From positions 1-49,063 of the forward strand of contig MGYJ01000080.1 in the NCBI GenBank assembly GCA_001801685.1: a DNA stretch of 49,063 nucleotides, written 5' to 3'. Below, piece after piece: positions 1 to 7,108 of this stretch. The stretch comes from Gammaproteobacteria bacterium RIFCSPHIGHO2_12_FULL_63_22. Lineage in GTDB: Bacteria; Pseudomonadota; Gammaproteobacteria; Xanthomonadales; Xanthomonadaceae. The notes under the pieces are model-generated. The model did not search any database. It worked only from the letters and a program-made list of their open reading frames with translations, and was not told the DNA's origin. The translations under genes were made by a program, and so were the position numbers. Positions within the stretch are counted from its first letter, which is position 1. The number at the start of each line of letters is the position of its first letter.

Positions 1-87
1 CAGATATATACATGACAAAGCACGCTGATTCTGATACCACCCAAGGGCGTGACAGGCCGGTGCTAATTACGATTTCCGCTGCTTCCC
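1..87. repeat. Terminal direct repeat, left copy (circular-assembly overlap)
   Basis: These 87 bases are identical to 48977-49063. Such a repeat is the usual sign that a contig closes into a circle, either from assembler k-mer overlap or from a real terminal redundancy. The gene beginning at base 12 lies partly inside the repeat, and its ribosome-binding site is only visible by reading across the junction, which favours a circular map. The unique genome is then 48,976 bp. Confidence 0.95.
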
Positions 88-227
88 TTTGCGAGGTTTT
101 GGAGACGGAGCTTGACGTGTTGCTTTCTCAATTCTCTTCACGGCCTCATGGATATGAGGTTGATTACATAGTTGGTCGTATCGTTGAGCGCGGAAGGCAA
201 TGTCGCTGCTTCCCAGATAGCCAGTGA
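12..227 (+). CDS. Small hypothetical protein between repressor operon and left operators
   Basis: A 71-residue protein that I do not recognise. Reading across the circular junction, a GGAAGG-type Shine-Dalgarno precedes the ATG by about 11 bases. The gene follows the lipoprotein at 48529-48954 by about 30 bases and precedes the operator pair at 269-317, so it lies in the same position as rexB in lambda and would be expressed with the repressor in a lysogen. No transmembrane segment is visible; the C-terminus contains CRC. Alternative minus-strand frames overlap it, so coding is probable but not certain. Confidence 0.45.
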   Translation: MTKHADSDTTQGRDRPVLITISAASLCEVLETELDVLLSQFSSRPHGYEVDYIVGRIVERGRQCRCFPDSQ

Positions 228-268
228 AAAGGCAATTCCGTGGCCGCTGACGTGTCGGATGCATGATA

Positions 269-283
269 TTCGCAAAATGCGAA
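269..283. promoter_or_regulatory. Left operator copy 1 (O_L-like palindrome)
   Basis: Perfect palindrome TTCGCA-AAA-TGCGAA. The same TTCGCA-N3-TGCGAA design recurs at 303-317 and in the repressor/cro intergenic region at 48122-48136, as expected for sites bound by the phage HTH repressor. Its centre is 34 bp from that of the second copy. Confidence 0.75.
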
Positions 284-291
284 ATACCTTG

Positions 292-320
292 TTGACGTAA
301 CATTCGCAATATGCGAACAA
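292..320 (+). promoter_or_regulatory. Candidate early P_L-type promoter
   Basis: TTGACG at 292-297 resembles a sigma70 -35 box and lies between the two operator palindromes. The -10 is not convincing; the window 17 bases downstream reads GAACAA. The second operator at 303-317 would cover the spacer, so repressor binding would block this promoter. It would drive the early unit beginning at 350. Confidence 0.4.
303..317. promoter_or_regulatory. Left operator copy 2 (O_L-like palindrome)
   Basis: Perfect palindrome TTCGCA-ATA-TGCGAA. It contains an in-frame ATG at 311 that could be mistaken for the start of the downstream gene; the lack of a ribosome-binding site there and the operator role argue for the later GTG at 350. 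Confidence 0.75.
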
Positions 321-349
321 TCTCCCATCAACCCGATGGGAGACGCGAA

Positions 350-730
350 GTGCAACCCTGGTATCTGAGGCCTGAAGCGCTCCAAGTTCTGGACGACGCG
401 GCGCGTAATCACCCCGCCGTGGTTCGGCACTTCGATCGCTATACCCAGACTGTCGATGAGTGGACGGGCTACGACAGCAGAGACGCCCGCGTGATCCGGC
501 TGGGTCGGATTCATTGCGCCGCCGTGACGCCGATCCTCGATGAGTGCGAGCTGACCCGCGATGAGCGCACACGCCTCGCGGATGATGTTGGCCTGTCCGT
601 CACCGTCACGATGGCAATCGACGCCGCGACTGGCCGGGATGTCGGCGGTTCGACATGCTATTACCGCGACGATGTGGCGCGCGTCGCTGCGCAGATCGCC
701 GGGGCTGACCGCGCGAGGGCTGCGGCATGA
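350..730 (+). CDS. Hypothetical early protein, first gene of the P_L-like unit
   Basis: Function unknown. I chose the GTG at 350 because GGGAG lies about 7 bases upstream, whereas the in-frame ATG at 311 sits inside an operator and has no Shine-Dalgarno. The product is 126 residues, begins MQPWYLRPEALQVLDD, and is acidic with an Ala/Arg-rich C-terminus. It is the first gene behind the left operators, the place occupied by N in lambda, but nothing in it resembles an arginine-rich antiterminator motif. It overlaps the next gene by ATGA. Confidence 0.7.
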   Translation: MQPWYLRPEALQVLDDAARNHPAVVRHFDRYTQTVDEWTGYDSRDARVIRLGRIHCAAVTPILDECELTRDERTRLADDVGLSVTVTMAIDAATGRDVGGSTCYYRDDVARVAAQIAGADRARAAA

Positions 731-1074
731 GCGCCGCCCGCCCTGTAACCCTTAGCCGCTACAGTTTCGAGGCGTTTAACATCACGGAGATGGCGAGCGC
801 TTGGAACCCCAGCGCGCCGAACCGCCCGCGCCCCTATCCTGAGACGTTCGAGAATATCGACGACGCGGTGCGGTGCGGAATGTCCGCCGGGCACAAGGGT
901 AAGCTGCTCATTGTCGAGCGCGACAGCTTCACCGGAGCATCCACGATGCACATCTACGCGATCCGCAAGAAATCGCAGGGGGTCAAGCGCTACCACGCCT
1001 ACGAGACGCGCACGATCCACGACGAGTACGCCGAAAAGGTCGTGTCGTTCGTGTGGCCGGGAGATGCGGCATGA
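727..1074 (+). CDS. Hypothetical early protein
   Basis: A 115-residue protein of unknown function. It starts with an ATGA overlap with the previous gene and ends with an ATGA overlap with the next. Proline-rich patch near residues 28-40, mixed alpha/beta character, no membrane segment or recognised motif. Tight coupling suggests it is translated as part of the early operon. Confidence 0.7.
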   Translation: MSAARPVTLSRYSFEAFNITEMASAWNPSAPNRPRPYPETFENIDDAVRCGMSAGHKGKLLIVERDSFTGASTMHIYAIRKKSQGVKRYHAYETRTIHDEYAEKVVSFVWPGDAA

Positions 1075-1211
1075 CCCTCCCCGCGACCTATGATCCGCGC
1101 ATCGAAGAGGTAATGCGCGCCACCGGCATGGACCGGGTACAGGCATGGCGCCACCTCTGCCAGCGCGACGCACTGGCGGCGAAGCTGCGCCACAACAGGG
1201 GGCGCTGGTGA
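1071..1211 (+). CDS. Small hypothetical protein
   Basis: A 46-residue ORF beginning MTLPATYDPRIEEVMRATGM. It is coupled by ATGA to the gene before and by a one-base overlap to the one after. The segment EEVMRATGMDRVQAWRHL looks like a short helical pair, which may be DNA binding; this is only a resemblance. Unbroken overlap on both sides supports coding. Confidence 0.6.
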   Translation: MTLPATYDPRIEEVMRATGMDRVQAWRHLCQRDALAAKLRHNRGRW

Positions 1212-1306
1212 TGGCCCACGACCCCACAAACTACTGGTTCGTCGCGGCTATGGCTGTGTTCCTCTGGGTGTGGCTCGGATGCTTCGCGCAGGAGTTGGAT
1301 CGATGA
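1211..1306 (+). CDS. Very small membrane protein
   Basis: A 31-residue ORF with one predicted transmembrane helix (YWFVAAMAVFLWVWLGCF). It is sandwiched between two overlapping neighbours. Unknown function; small membrane proteins in early operons are sometimes exclusion or superinfection factors, but nothing specific supports that here. Confidence 0.5.
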   Translation: MAHDPTNYWFVAAMAVFLWVWLGCFAQELDR

Positions 1307-1440
1307 GCGCGATTTACATCGTCGCGATGGCCGTACTCGGTCCCGCCGCCATCCTGATGGCCTTCGCGGGCTGGTATCGCCTCAAGCGCGTCGCCCGGCG
1401 GTTCAAGGACGACATCAACGGGAAGGACTGCGACAGATGA
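1303..1440 (+). CDS. Small membrane protein
   Basis: A 45-residue protein with an N-terminal hydrophobic helix (residues about 3-23) followed by a basic tail, WYRLKRVARRFKDD. This fits a type-I-like single-pass protein with a cytoplasmic positively charged tail. ATGA overlaps on both sides place it firmly in the operon, directly ahead of the exonuclease. Confidence 0.55.
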   Translation: MSAIYIVAMAVLGPAAILMAFAGWYRLKRVARRFKDDINGKDCDR

Positions 1441-2129
1441 GTATCACCTATCACAACGACCTCATTCAAGGTTCCGACGAGTGGCACGCGGCGCGGTGCG
1501 GGCTGATCACAGGTTCAGAGGTCAAGTATCTCATCAGCCCGAAGACGCTCAAACCGCTCAACAATGACAAGACCCGTGCGCACATTTGGGAACTCGCCGC
1601 CCAGCGCATCACCAACTATGTCGAGCCGACCTATATCGGCGATGACATGCTGCGCGGACACGAGGACGAGATAGCCGCACGCGACCTCTACTCGAAGCAT
1701 TTCCAGCCTGTCACCGAATGCGGGTTCGTCACCAATGATCGCTGGGGCTTCACGCTCGGATGTTCGCCCGACGGACTTGTCGGCGATGCTGGCATGATCG
1801 AGTGCAAATCGCGCCGCCAGAAATTCCAGATACAGACCATCGTTGAGCATCATCGGATGGGAACTATCCCGGAAGATTTCGTGATGCAGGTGCAAACCAA
1901 TCTTCTCGTGACCGAGCGATCATGGATCGACTTCATCAGCTTTTCCGGTGGCTTGCCGATGCGACCGATTACGGTCGAGGCGGACCGGGAAATTCAGGAA
2001 GCGATCGAGGCGGCGACCACCGAAGCCGAACGGCAGATCGCATCGGCGATGGCCGATTTTCAGGAAGCGATTGCGCGGAAGGGCTTTGTCCCGACCGAGC
2101 GCAGGGTCGAACACGAGATGTACATCTAG
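1437..2129 (+). CDS. YqaJ/lambda-type exonuclease (viral recombinase nuclease)
   Basis: A 230-residue PD-(D/E)XK nuclease of the YqaJ/lambda Exo family, which degrades one strand of duplex DNA to make 3' single strands for annealing. Visible signatures are the N-terminal GSDEWHAARCGLITGSEV segment (residues 12-29) typical of the family, the catalytic D112 in SPDG, the E122-x-K124 pair in IECKS, and a QVQTNLLV motif further on. Length matches the family (about 200-230). The gene following by 9 bp is a candidate partner, giving an exo-plus-partner cassette in the same position as exo-bet in lambda. Confidence 0.9.
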   Translation: MSITYHNDLIQGSDEWHAARCGLITGSEVKYLISPKTLKPLNNDKTRAHIWELAAQRITNYVEPTYIGDDMLRGHEDEIAARDLYSKHFQPVTECGFVTNDRWGFTLGCSPDGLVGDAGMIECKSRRQKFQIQTIVEHHRMGTIPEDFVMQVQTNLLVTERSWIDFISFSGGLPMRPITVEADREIQEAIEAATTEAERQIASAMADFQEAIARKGFVPTERRVEHEMYI

Positions 2130-2138
2130 GAGGCAATC

Positions 2139-2798
2139 ATGAACGACATGACCGCAACAATTCTCGCCAAGAGCGACCAGATAAACGCCAGCGATTTGAT
2201 CGGCGCACCCCGCACCATCACAGTCAAAGAAGTGCGGATCAAGGCCGGTGACGACCAGCCAGTTTCAATATTGATTGAGGGCGACAGTAAGGCATTTCGG
2301 CCATGCAAAGGCGTGCGCCGACTGTTGGTTCGCGTGTGGGGGCCTGATGCCAGCAAATATATCGGGCAATCCATGACCATATTCTGCGACCCGAAAGTAA
2401 CTTGGGCCGGAAAGGAAGAGGGCGGCATCCGCGTCTCGCACATGACAGGCCTAAGTGAGAAGATCGTCGAATATATGCGCACGAGCCGCGCCGCGACGAA
2501 GCCATACCAAATCCTGCCTCTGACCGCGCCAAAAGCCACAGACAAAGAAGACCGCGCCGCCAAATGGGCGGATGGGTTCATCGGCGAGATCGAGGCGTCG
2601 CGCGATCTGGACGAGCTTATGGCACTTCAGAACAAGTACACCGAGCGCTTGGCCGAACTGAAGGAAAAGCGCGCCGAACTACGCCAGAGGATCGATGATG
2701 CGGCGCAGGCCCGCGCATCATCCTTGGCCGGAGAGAAACGTGCCGAGCCGGATATGGTCGAGGGATTTTCCGACGAAAAAGCCGACATTTTCGATTGA
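2139..2798 (+). CDS. Exonuclease-associated protein, possible ssDNA-binding/annealing partner
   Basis: A 219-residue protein starting 9 bp after the exonuclease, behind an AGGAGG Shine-Dalgarno. The N-terminal two thirds look like a compact beta-rich domain (LLVRVWGPDASKYIGQSM, VTWAGKEEGGIRVSHM) often found next to YqaJ nucleases in alphaproteobacterial phages; the C-terminal 70 residues form a charged coiled coil with an acidic end (DEKADIFD), a feature shared with single-stranded DNA-binding proteins. The family name is not known to me; a role in recombination is inferred from position and the acidic tail. Confidence 0.75.
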   Translation: MNDMTATILAKSDQINASDLIGAPRTITVKEVRIKAGDDQPVSILIEGDSKAFRPCKGVRRLLVRVWGPDASKYIGQSMTIFCDPKVTWAGKEEGGIRVSHMTGLSEKIVEYMRTSRAATKPYQILPLTAPKATDKEDRAAKWADGFIGEIEASRDLDELMALQNKYTERLAELKEKRAELRQRIDDAAQARASSLAGEKRAEPDMVEGFSDEKADIFD

Positions 2799-2861
2799 TT
2801 TTCAACAGGGACGGCCCGTCAGCCCAATAAGCGGGGCCGGGACTTTTATAGGGAGGGCACC

Positions 2862-3056
2862 ATGTTCGTATCGAAGAAGAAATATCAGGCGGCGCTGGAT
2901 GAGATCGCGGACCTGAGGGACCGGCTCATGTCGGCCGACGCGAGGGCATGTGCCCTTCGCGCCAACGCCTTCATCACCAACGAGCGCGGCCACCGGGTCC
3001 GTTATGCTGATGCGAGCATCGCGCGGCGCATGAAGGCGGAAGGGCTGGGGAAATGA
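2862..3056 (+). CDS. Small coiled-coil hypothetical protein
   Basis: A 64-residue protein behind a strong AGGGAGGG Shine-Dalgarno. The N-terminal half (KKKYQAALDEIADLRDRLM) is a heptad-like helix; the C-terminus is basic. The preceding 63-bp gap contains a GC-rich inverted pair (GGCCCG with CGGGGCC) but no U-tract. Unknown function. Confidence 0.6.
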   Translation: MFVSKKKYQAALDEIADLRDRLMSADARACALRANAFITNERGHRVRYADASIARRMKAEGLGK

Positions 3057-3241
3057 CACTCCTCCAGACCATCGCCTGCGGGCGGATCGCGGTCGACGTG
3101 TCCGCGTATCCCGCACCAGAACGCCCGCTTGAAGTATGTCGCGGCCCCTACACATGCCGCGAGTACCCGATGACGGTTGCGCGGGTGCGGGAGATCAAGC
3201 GCCGGGATGCTGGCGAGATCGTCGGCGTGGAGCGGGTATGA
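3053..3241 (+). CDS. Small hypothetical protein
   Basis: A 62-residue protein coupled by ATGA to its upstream neighbour and to the macro-like gene downstream. It contains two cysteines (C-9 and a C-R-G-P-Y-T-C arrangement near residues 29-35) that could bind a metal, but the family is not recognised. Confidence 0.6.
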   Translation: MTLLQTIACGRIAVDVSAYPAPERPLEVCRGPYTCREYPMTVARVREIKRRDAGEIVGVERV

Positions 3242-3600
3242 GCACGCCAGAAATCATCTTCGTGTTCGGCAGCAACGTGAACGGCTTCCATGCGGGCGGA
3301 GCGGCACGGTACGCACTTGACCACTACGGGGCAATATGGGGGGCTGGCTACGGGTTGCAGGGCAATGCCTACGCCATCCCGACGATGGATCACGAGATGC
3401 AGACTCTGTCCGTCGACGCCATCGCGGATCATGTCGCTGAGTTCATCAGCTTCGCCCGCGAGCGTCAACAGATGTCGTTCCTTGTGACCGCAATCGGCTG
3501 CGGCATTGCCGGGCATGATCCAGCGGACATCGGGCCGCTGTTCGCCGGAGTGCCGGAGAATGTCTTTCTTTCAGGGAAATTGACCGCAGCGCTGCGGTGA
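3238..3600 (+). CDS. A1S_2505-type phage non-structural protein (macro-domain-like)
   Basis: A 120-residue protein; the ATG at 3238 overlaps the previous stop (ATGA) and is preferred over upstream in-frame starts. It shows the pattern FVFGSN...GGAARYALDHYGA...LQGNAYAIPT...VTAIGCGIAGHDPADIGPLF characteristic of a phage family annotated A1S_2505-like, whose fold resembles macro domains that bind ADP-ribose derivatives. The GSN and GCGIAG segments would be the ligand loops. In this genome it could act on NAD-derived metabolites, but no activity is established. A perfect 16-bp palindrome occupies its last codons (3583-3598). Confidence 0.8.
   Translation: MSTPEIIFVFGSNVNGFHAGGAARYALDHYGAIWGAGYGLQGNAYAIPTMDHEMQTLSVDAIADHVAEFISFARERQQMSFLVTAIGCGIAGHDPADIGPLFAGVPENVFLSGKLTAALR
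3583..3598. repeat. Perfect 16-bp palindrome at the end of the macro-like gene
   Basis: ACCGCAGC followed directly by GCTGCGGT, no spacer. It lies just before the GTG start at 3611. There is no T-tract, so it is not an intrinsic terminator in itself; it may be a protein site or chance within a GC-rich coding end. Confidence 0.3.
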
Positions 3601-3610
3601 GGGGGAAATT

Positions 3611-4720
3611 GTGACCGATTTTGTTGAGGTAAAAACCAAGGCGGCGGCTGAAAAAGCCATCAAGGCTGGAAAAGGCCTTCAGATCATAGCTGGGTCGTTC
3701 TCGCTGACGCTGGCGAATATCAGTGTCCCGATCGTCGTTACTGGCTCCGCTGATCCAATTCTAATTTTGGAAGGAACCAGCGCGCCCAGCATCGTGACGA
3801 GGGGAACCAGCGCGCCCAGCATCGAGACGTGGGGAGCCAGCGCGCCCAGCATCGAGACGTGGGGAGCCAGCGCGCCCCGCATTGTGACGAGGGAAACCAG
3901 CGCGCCCCGCATCGAGACGTGGGAAACCAGCGCGCCCAGCATCGTGACGAGGGAAACCAGCGCGCCCAGCATCGAGACGTGGGGAACCAGCGCGCCCAGC
4001 ATTGTGACGAGGGAAACCAGCGCGCCCAGCATTGTGACGTGGGAAACCAGCGCGCCCAGCATCGAGACGTGGGGAGCCAGCGCGCCCAGCATTGTGACGA
4101 GGGAAACCAGCGCGCCCCGCATTGTGACGTGGGAAACCAGCGCGCCCAGCATTGTGACGAGGGAAACCAGCGCGCCCCGCATTGTGACGTGGGAAACCAG
4201 CGCGCCCAGCATTGATGCAAACGGATTCTCCTATGTTTTTACTCAAGGGGGTCGCCTGGCGGGAAAGGCATCCCCAAACGTGCTGCTACGCATACGGGGG
4301 GGCGCACAAATCGTAGGCGGGCAGCAGTTCCATATCAATCTTTCGACCAATTATGATTGGTGCGAATATTACGGAGCGCCGGTCGAGGCTGATGGGATCG
4401 TCGTCCTCTTCAAAGGCGTTGATGCCGAGTACCGCTCTGGCCACGGTGGCGACTATACGCCGGGGACTATGCCGGAGGCGGACAAATGGGACGGCGGCAA
4501 GGTCGAGTGTTCGCATGGTCTTCACTGGTCGCCGACACCACAGCATAGCTATGAGTTTTGCACACCTGCCCGGTATATAGCGGCACCGCATCATATTGAC
4601 GATCTCGTTATCCATTGGGACGGCCGCTACCCCCAGAAGGCGATGACGCGCGCCACCGCTGGCCCTGTGTTCGAGGTGGACATTGACGGCAAGCCGATCC
4701 CCGTCGAGGTGCAACCATGA
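3611..4720 (+). CDS. Tandem decapeptide-repeat protein with conserved C-terminal phage domain
   Basis: A 369-residue protein starting at GTG behind GGGGGAAA. Residues 1-56 lead into 14 exact-length decapeptides plus a 15th partial unit (residues 57-201) of the form SAP[S/R]I[V/E]T[R/W][G/E][T/A]. This periodicity suggests a stacked beta structure like pentapeptide-repeat helices. The C-terminal 110 residues (VVLFKGVDAEYRSGHGG, then ECSHGLHWSPTP and ARYIAAPHHIDDL) resemble the DUF7666-type domain found in phage repeat proteins, with a Cys-x-x-Gly-Leu-His motif. Function unknown; pentapeptide-like phage proteins can mimic DNA, but this is only an analogy. The next gene overlaps by ATGA. Confidence 0.75.
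   Translation: MTDFVEVKTKAAAEKAIKAGKGLQIIAGSFSLTLANISVPIVVTGSADPILILEGTSAPSIVTRGTSAPSIETWGASAPSIETWGASAPRIVTRETSAPRIETWETSAPSIVTRETSAPSIETWGTSAPSIVTRETSAPSIVTWETSAPSIETWGASAPSIVTRETSAPRIVTWETSAPSIVTRETSAPRIVTWETSAPSIDANGFSYVFTQGGRLAGKASPNVLLRIRGGAQIVGGQQFHINLSTNYDWCEYYGAPVEADGIVVLFKGVDAEYRSGHGGDYTPGTMPEADKWDGGKVECSHGLHWSPTPQHSYEFCTPARYIAAPHHIDDLVIHWDGRYPQKAMTRATAGPVFEVDIDGKPIPVEVQP
3779..4213 (+). repeat. 30-bp tandem repeat array (14.5 units)
   Basis: Fourteen consecutive 30-bp units plus half a unit, without a single insertion or deletion. Most bases, including third codon positions, are invariant; variation is limited to a few positions that alternate between two states (GTG or GAG, ACGA or ACGT, GGGG or GGAA, CCCAGC or CCCCGC). 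This pattern suggests recent amplification with shuffling of units, not long divergence. Confidence 0.95.
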
Positions 4721-5406
4721 CCCCCACCGAGGCGCTGCTCGCGCACATCAGGGCTCTCGTGGACGCCGACACCCCGTTCGACGGTACTCGCGTCGCCAAG
4801 GCGTTTGGGAAAAGCCGCAGCACCATTACCGGCTACCTGCGCGAACTGTCTATTGCCGGCATGATCGAGATCGACCGGCGGCATTACCACCAGACGCAGG
4901 TCACGCGGGTCACGGTCATTGGACATGGCTCGACCCCGTGGCCAGCGTTGAACGATGCCGTCAGGGCTGATGTGGTCGAAACGTCCGTCGCGCGGCTTAC
5001 CGCGTGGATGGATCGCAACGGCTGGTCACAGAACCAGCTCGCGCGCGGGATCAGCATGGTTCGCGGTGCCGGATTCAACAGTGCTGCGATCAGCAAATTC
5101 ATCGGTCAGGGCGAATGCTCGCCATCGGTCAAGCAGGATATTGCCGGGTTCATCGACACGTACCCGCGGGCGGGATCGTTCGAGGCATGGTTCGCGCGAT
5201 ACAACGCCACCAGGAACAAGGTGGACGACGACGAAATACAGCGTCGCCGTGACGAGGTTGAGCGCGAGCGCGTGGCCCGGCGCCGTGCATTGCTGGCGAA
5301 CGAGCGTCGCCCATGGAAGCGCGCGGACAATGACGACTTTGACCTCGACGCCGCGACAATCCGCGCGCTGTCGGGTGGCACTATTGGAAGGTTGGGACAT
5401 GGCTGA
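4717..5406 (+). CDS. Putative DNA-binding protein with two HTH segments
   Basis: A 229-residue protein. Residues about 1-52 look like a winged helix (TRVAKAFGKSRSTITGYLRELSIAGMIEI). Residues about 90-150 look like an XRE-type helix-turn-helix (LTAWMDRNGWSQNQLARGI, then NSAAISKFIGQGECSPSVKQDI), recalling the N-terminal domain of Mu B-like proteins. The C-terminus is a charged, arginine-rich helix. It lies mid-operon with ATGA overlap upstream. Likely a transcription or DNA-accessory factor; its target cannot be told from sequence. Confidence 0.65.
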   Translation: MTPTEALLAHIRALVDADTPFDGTRVAKAFGKSRSTITGYLRELSIAGMIEIDRRHYHQTQVTRVTVIGHGSTPWPALNDAVRADVVETSVARLTAWMDRNGWSQNQLARGISMVRGAGFNSAAISKFIGQGECSPSVKQDIAGFIDTYPRAGSFEAWFARYNATRNKVDDDEIQRRRDEVERERVARRRALLANERRPWKRADNDDFDLDAATIRALSGGTIGRLGHG

Positions 5407-6223
5407 CCGTGGAATCCTTTTCTCTGCGCCGATGGTGCGCGCCCTGCTGGACGGGCGGAAAACCCAGACGCGGCGGCTGTTGAAGCCGCAGCCTGAAGTG
5501 TTCCCGGTAGATGATGCGGGCACCCCCTGCGATGTTGGTTTACTCCACGTCGAGGGGGACAGACTCCCGCGCGTCACGACAGGCCTCGTTATTACCAAGC
5601 AGGAGGTTCGCTTCGCCATCGGCGACCGGCTCTGGGTGCGCGAGGCGTGGCACGCTGCTCGTTCGCTGGACCGCACACCGCCGAGAGACATTCCGCGCGA
5701 CGCCAGCATCGAGCACGCTGCGACCGCGCGCAGCTACGCTGAGATCGGGCTGAAAGGCCGACTCCGCCCCGGCATGTTCATGCCCCGCTGGGCCTCGCGC
5801 CTGACCTTGACCGTGACGGACGTTCGGGTGCAGCGGTTGCAAGAGATCAGCGAGGCTGATGCGTTGGCGGAAGGCGTCGACCTTGGTGCGGCTGCCCGCC
5901 ATGCGCGGGGGTTAAACCGCGAGTGGATCGCAGGGCATTGCTACGACTGCGAGTTTTGGTCGCCGGTGACTGAATGGAAATTGCCCGGATGTGGCTACCG
6001 AACCGGGGATGAAAGCGACTTCCGCCCGCGTCTGTCATCAGGGGCTGGGTGTTCGCATGGCTTCAAACTGCGAGAGGCAGAGGACCCGAAGCGCTTTCAA
6101 TACCAGTTCCTCTGGAACAGCCTCCACTACAAGACCGGCGAGCACTGGGAAGACAATCCATTCATCGTCGCGATCAGCTTTGACGTGCGGAAAGGCAATA
6201 TCGATGAGGAGTCCCAGGCATGA
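5399..6223 (+). CDS. Prophage ASCH/PUA-like protein with zinc-knuckle insert
   Basis: A 274-residue protein. The ATG at 5399 overlaps the previous stop and begins MADRGILFSAPMVRALLDGRKTQTRR, the hallmark start of a widespread prophage family with an ASCH/PUA-like fold (LFS.PMV.ALLDGRKTQTRR, GDRLWVREAW, MPRWASRLTLTVTDVRVQRLQ). ASCH domains are thought to bind RNA or nucleosides. Inserted at about residues 180-225 is a cysteine-rich region (HCYDCEFW, CGYR, GCSHGF) that could bind zinc. Usual family length is 200-280. Exact role unknown. Confidence 0.75.
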   Translation: MADRGILFSAPMVRALLDGRKTQTRRLLKPQPEVFPVDDAGTPCDVGLLHVEGDRLPRVTTGLVITKQEVRFAIGDRLWVREAWHAARSLDRTPPRDIPRDASIEHAATARSYAEIGLKGRLRPGMFMPRWASRLTLTVTDVRVQRLQEISEADALAEGVDLGAAARHARGLNREWIAGHCYDCEFWSPVTEWKLPGCGYRTGDESDFRPRLSSGAGCSHGFKLREAEDPKRFQYQFLWNSLHYKTGEHWEDNPFIVAISFDVRKGNIDEESQA

Positions 6224-6513
6224 CTGACCAAGACGAAATCGAGCAGGCGTATACGGATGAGGCGGAGAAGCGCCTTGTTAAGGCGTGTGCGCCCTACAGC
6301 CTCAAGGCCATCAGCGTCCTCGCCCGCGCGCTCAAGGAACCCGCATGGGTTCCGCCCGAAGACCCGCTTGTTACGCGGCTTCGCGAGATCGCGGCGGAGG
6401 AGTATCGTGCGGATAGGTGGGCCGTCGAAGCCATCGAGATTGAAGCCGGAAAATCAGACCGCCGCCCTTGGTTCCGCGCCGCCATCCGTCTCGCGCGGGA
6501 GGTGCAGGGGTGA
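6220..6513 (+). CDS. Hypothetical early protein
   Basis: A 97-residue helical protein overlapping both neighbours (ATGA upstream, one base downstream). The motif WFRAAIRLAREVQG at the end and acidic N-terminus are unremarkable. No family recognised. Confidence 0.6.
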   Translation: MTDQDEIEQAYTDEAEKRLVKACAPYSLKAISVLARALKEPAWVPPEDPLVTRLREIAAEEYRADRWAVEAIEIEAGKSDRRPWFRAAIRLAREVQG

Positions 6514-6851
6514 TGAGTGAAGAACCACGTACCACGCTCACGGATGGACGACAGGTCTATCCAGAGCATCGCAACAAGATCGCCGATGGACCGCGAAAGG
6601 GCCAGCAACAAGACTATGTTGTGTTGGCCGAGGAAGAGCGCGCCAAGGGGTTCATTCGCCCGGTTAGGCGCTCGTACAAGCACCTGAAATGCGGCGTCGT
6701 CACGACGATGGGCATGACGCTGGCGGAGACATACGCTCGCGACCCCTATTTCTACAGCGGCACTTTCTGCTGTGGATGCGGCGCACACTTCCCGGTCGGG
6801 GATGATGGTGAATTTGTATGGGATGGCACCGATGAAAGGGTTGGCACATGA
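6513..6851 (+). CDS. Hypothetical protein with C-terminal zinc-ribbon-like motif
   Basis: A 112-residue protein; the ATG at 6513 overlaps the previous stop. The C-terminal third, FCCGCGAHFPVGDDGEFVWDG, is a motif shared by many small phage proteins in alphaproteobacterial phages. The middle contains a conserved-looking FIRPVRRSYKHLKCG. The cysteine cluster (C-C-x-C) plus an upstream Cys could bind one metal. Function unknown. Confidence 0.7.
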   Translation: MSEEPRTTLTDGRQVYPEHRNKIADGPRKGQQQDYVVLAEEERAKGFIRPVRRSYKHLKCGVVTTMGMTLAETYARDPYFYSGTFCCGCGAHFPVGDDGEFVWDGTDERVGT

Positions 6852-7108
6852 AGATGAAAACCAAAGCCCCAACGCCTGATCATGAGGCGTTCCGGATCGA
6901 CCTGATCGCGGTGTTGAATAAGCACGCCGGGGCGCTCGACGCAAGCGAACTGCTGGCCATTGCTGCCTATACGACAGGCCAGATCATGGCGATGCAGGAC
7001 GCGCTCAAATGGACGCCGGACCTCGCAATGGAAGTGGTCGCTCGGAATATCGAGGCCGGGAACGCACAGGCAATAGCCGAAGCCCATAAGTGGATGCCAA
7101 GCGCATGA
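6848..7108 (+). CDS. Hypothetical early protein
   Basis: An 86-residue alpha-helical protein with ATGA overlaps on both sides. The segment LDASELLAIAAYTTGQIMAMQD suggests an amphipathic helix pair. No motif recognised. Confidence 0.6.
   Translation: MKMKTKAPTPDHEAFRIDLIAVLNKHAGALDASELLAIAAYTTGQIMAMQDALKWTPDLAMEVVARNIEAGNAQAIAEAHKWMPSA

Noticed and set aside
311-349. ATG at 311 as start of the first early gene
   Set aside because: It lies inside an operator palindrome without a ribosome-binding site; GTG at 350 has GGGAG at good spacing.
3779-4213. CRISPR-like array
   Set aside because: Units are contiguous with no spacers and encode a continuous protein repeat.
3679-4246. Long repetitive ORFs on the minus strand and in the other plus frame across the 30-bp repeat
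   Set aside because: They exist only because a 30-bp (multiple of three) repeat without stops is open in many frames; none has a ribosome-binding site or unique flanking sequence.
4955-5398. N-terminal extension of the ASCH-like gene through the two-HTH gene
   Set aside because: The frame is a shadow of the upstream gene; the conserved family N-terminus begins at the ATG at 5399.
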